A stretch of DNA of 7,428 nucleotides, taken from assembly GCF_943914615.1 (NCBI RefSeq), contig NZ_CALUCS010000038.1:1-7428 (forward strand). The letters are read 5' to 3'. Positions 6,542 through 7,428 of the stretch are shown here, piece by piece; within the stretch, counting starts at the first letter, position 1; each line of letters starts with the position of its first letter. The notes beneath the pieces were generated by a model. That model worked only from the letters and a program-made list of their open reading frames with translations. It did not search any database and was not told where the DNA came from. This DNA is from an uncultured Corynebacterium sp. (lineage in GTDB: Bacteria > Actinomycetota > Actinomycetes > Mycobacteriales > Mycobacteriaceae). Both the position numbers and the translations under genes were made by a program.

Positions 6542-7024
6542 TTAGAAGCGCGCGGCGGTGGTGGCGCGGTCGGTGACCACCTCGTGGTCCTCCGGGATCA
6601 GGAATTGGTTGATGTTGTTGACATCCTGCTCGCTCCACTCGCGGGACTTCCCGGTCATCACGTCGATGCCCACCATAACAGCATCGATGGTGCAGGTGAT
6701 CCGTCCGACGGAATCCTGGACTACCTGGCGCATGGTGCAGGATTTGCGCCCGACGTCGATAAAGTAGGAGGCCACGGCCACTTCCGACTCTCCCGGCGAG
6801 AGTGGGAATGGGTAGTCGATGGTGGTGTGACGCGCGAACATCGGGGGCACGGCAATGTCCATTTCCATCAGAACGTCTTTGAGGAAGACCATCCGCGCGT
6901 CCTGGCCGAATTCCAGATACTTGGCGTTGTTGACGTGCTGGTATTGGTCGAAGTCGGACCAGCGGAGCTCGCGGTGGCAGGTGTGCCAGCGAGTTCCGGT
7001 GGCCTCGTGTTCGATGAAGGGCAT
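6542..7024 (-). CDS. Acyl-CoA thioesterase, 4HBT (hotdog-fold) family
   Basis: This encodes 160 residues of the 4-hydroxybenzoyl-CoA thioesterase/YbgC type, which hydrolyse acyl-CoA thioesters in the cytosol. The signature 'RWSDFDQYQHVNNAKYLEF' (21-39) contains D26 at the place of the catalytic aspartate, the QHVNN turn, and the start of the long central helix, which continues through 'QDARMVFLKDVL'. Later blocks 'TTIDYPFPLSPGESEVAVASYFIDVGRKSCTMRQVV' (67-102) supply the beta strands of the hotdog sheet. The length is normal. The acyl chain preference cannot be read. It lies downstream of ettA on the same strand but behind a strong terminator, so it needs its own promoter. I found no clear -10 hexamer 6-9 bases from the ATG, but GCGAGG stands 13 bases upstream as a weak, distant ribosome site, so this gene probably has a real 5' leader. 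M. tuberculosis has a thioesterase-like gene (Rv2475c) at the same place. Confidence 0.88.
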   Translation of the reverse strand: MPFIEHEATGTRWHTCHRELRWSDFDQYQHVNNAKYLEFGQDARMVFLKDVLMEMDIAVPPMFARHTTIDYPFPLSPGESEVAVASYFIDVGRKSCTMRQVVQDSVGRITCTIDAVMVGIDVMTGKSREWSEQDVNNINQFLIPEDHEVVTDRATTAARF

Positions 7025-7068
7025 TGCGTTTCAAACCTCGCTTAGAACCTCACAGGTAACTTTTGTTT

Positions 7069-7107
7069 CGTGAACCAATACTGCCACATTCTTCACACAG
7101 GTTCACG
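7069..7107. promoter_or_regulatory. Inverted repeat CGTGAACC/GGTTCACG upstream of the thioesterase gene
   Basis: CGTGAACC (7069-7076) and GGTTCACG (7100-7107) are perfect 8-bp inverted copies with a 23-bp spacer, about 45 bp upstream of the thioesterase ATG and before the ettA terminator tail. The centre-to-centre distance of 31 bp is close to three helical turns, compatible with a regulator binding both arms. No matching regulator is encoded in the window. Confidence 0.5.
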
Positions 7108-7121
7108 TTGTTACACGGTCT

Positions 7122-7164
7122 AAACAAGAAAGGCGGCGCAGGCCAGTTAGTTAGCCTGCGCCGC
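7122..7164 (-). terminator. Rho-independent terminator of ettA
   Basis: On the minus strand GCGGCGCAGGC (7164-7154) pairs perfectly over 11 bp with GCCTGCGCCGC (7143-7133) around a 10-base loop, and is followed by the T-rich tail CTTTCTTGTTT (7132-7122). It lies 35 bases after the ettA stop codon. On the plus strand the hairpin has no T tract, so it acts in one direction. Confidence 0.9.
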
Positions 7165-7199
7165 GTGCTGTAGCGACGCGCTGCGGCGCCACGCGGCGA

Positions 7200-7428
7200 C
7201 TAGCGGGTCAGCTTGCGGTGCGTTACACGGTGCGGACGTGCAGCCTCCGGGCCGAGGCGCTCGACCTTGTTCTTCTCGTAGTCCTCGAAGTTACCCTCGA
7301 ACCAGTACCACTGGCCCTCGGCAACATTGCCCTCCCAGGCCAGGATGTGGGTACAGGTGCGGTCCAGGAACCAGCGGTCGTGCGAGATCACCACGGCGCA
7401 GCCCGGGAAGGCCTGCAGCGCGTTTTCC
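7200..7428 (-). CDS. ettA: Energy-dependent translational throttle protein EttA (ABC-F), C-terminal end only
   Basis: Only the last 75 or so codons are in the window; the gene continues beyond base 7428 with no start codon here. The visible part runs from 'ALQAFPGCAVVISHDRWFLDR' through 'THILAWEGNVAEGQWYWFEGNFEDYEKNKVERLG' to 'PHRVTHRKLTR' at the stop. 'VVISHDRWFLDR' is the H-loop of the second ATPase domain, with the switch histidine, and the ending is characteristic of EttA. EttA binds the ribosomal E site and gates entry into elongation according to the ATP/ADP ratio. A strong terminator follows. The family is clear from this tail alone, although the ATP-binding Walker motifs are not in view. 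Confidence 0.93.
   Translation of the reverse strand, partial: ENALQAFPGCAVVISHDRWFLDRTCTHILAWEGNVAEGQWYWFEGNFEDYEKNKVERLGPEAARPHRVTHRKLTR

Noticed and set aside
6480..7045. Open frames of 177 (+) and 184 (-) codons over the thioesterase region
   Set aside because: Neither shows a family motif. The minus-strand 160-residue frame has an intact 4HBT signature, so these are shadows.

Overview
The window reads as chromosomal DNA of a Corynebacterium-like actinobacterium. It is GC-rich, carries a family of mycothiol-linked thioredoxin-fold proteins found in mycolic-acid bacteria, and most genes have a TAnnnT -10 hexamer 6-9 bases before the ATG, the pattern of leaderless transcripts common in corynebacteria and mycobacteria. 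From memory, gene order and orientation match the Mycobacterium tuberculosis Rv2465c-Rv2477c block (rpiB, Rv2466c, pepN, glbO, Rv2474c, Rv2475c, ettA). This looks like an old conserved core region rather than an island. I see no IS element, phage gene or CRISPR array.

Layout. 1-51 (-): 5' two-thirds of a tRNA-Gly(TCC) running off the left edge. 52-233: intergenic DNA with a 14-bp palindrome and a promoter that carries a TGTACAG/CTGTACA inverted repeat. 234-470 (+): a 78-residue excisionase/AlpA-like helix-turn-helix protein. 505-978 (-): ribose-5-phosphate isomerase B. 1047-1691 (-): DsbA/Rv2466c-like protein with a CPFA active site. 1752-4433 (+): aminopeptidase N, divergent from the DsbA gene. 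4516-4905 (+): group II truncated haemoglobin GlbO, followed 2 bases later by 4908-5702 (+): a TSUP (TauE/SafE, YfcA-type) permease. 5748-6449 (-): conserved protein of unknown function, placed like Rv2474c. 6542-7024 (-): hotdog-fold thioesterase. 7200-7428 (-): the C-terminal end of the ABC-F translation factor EttA, with a strong intrinsic terminator after it.

Working together. The genes mix central metabolism (RpiB), peptide turnover (PepN), redox and oxygen chemistry (DsbA-like protein, GlbO), transport (TSUP), thioester hydrolysis and translation control (EttA). Only glbO-TSUP looks like a tightly coupled pair. Most other genes appear to have their own promoter, so shared position need not mean shared function.

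Most interesting points: the loss of the second active-site cysteine in the DsbA-like protein, the set of probable leaderless starts, the palindromic operator over the HTH-gene promoter, the overlapping alternative hairpins after ettA, and the uncharacterised conserved gene at 5748-6449. I do not see convincing evidence of a wholly new multi-gene system.
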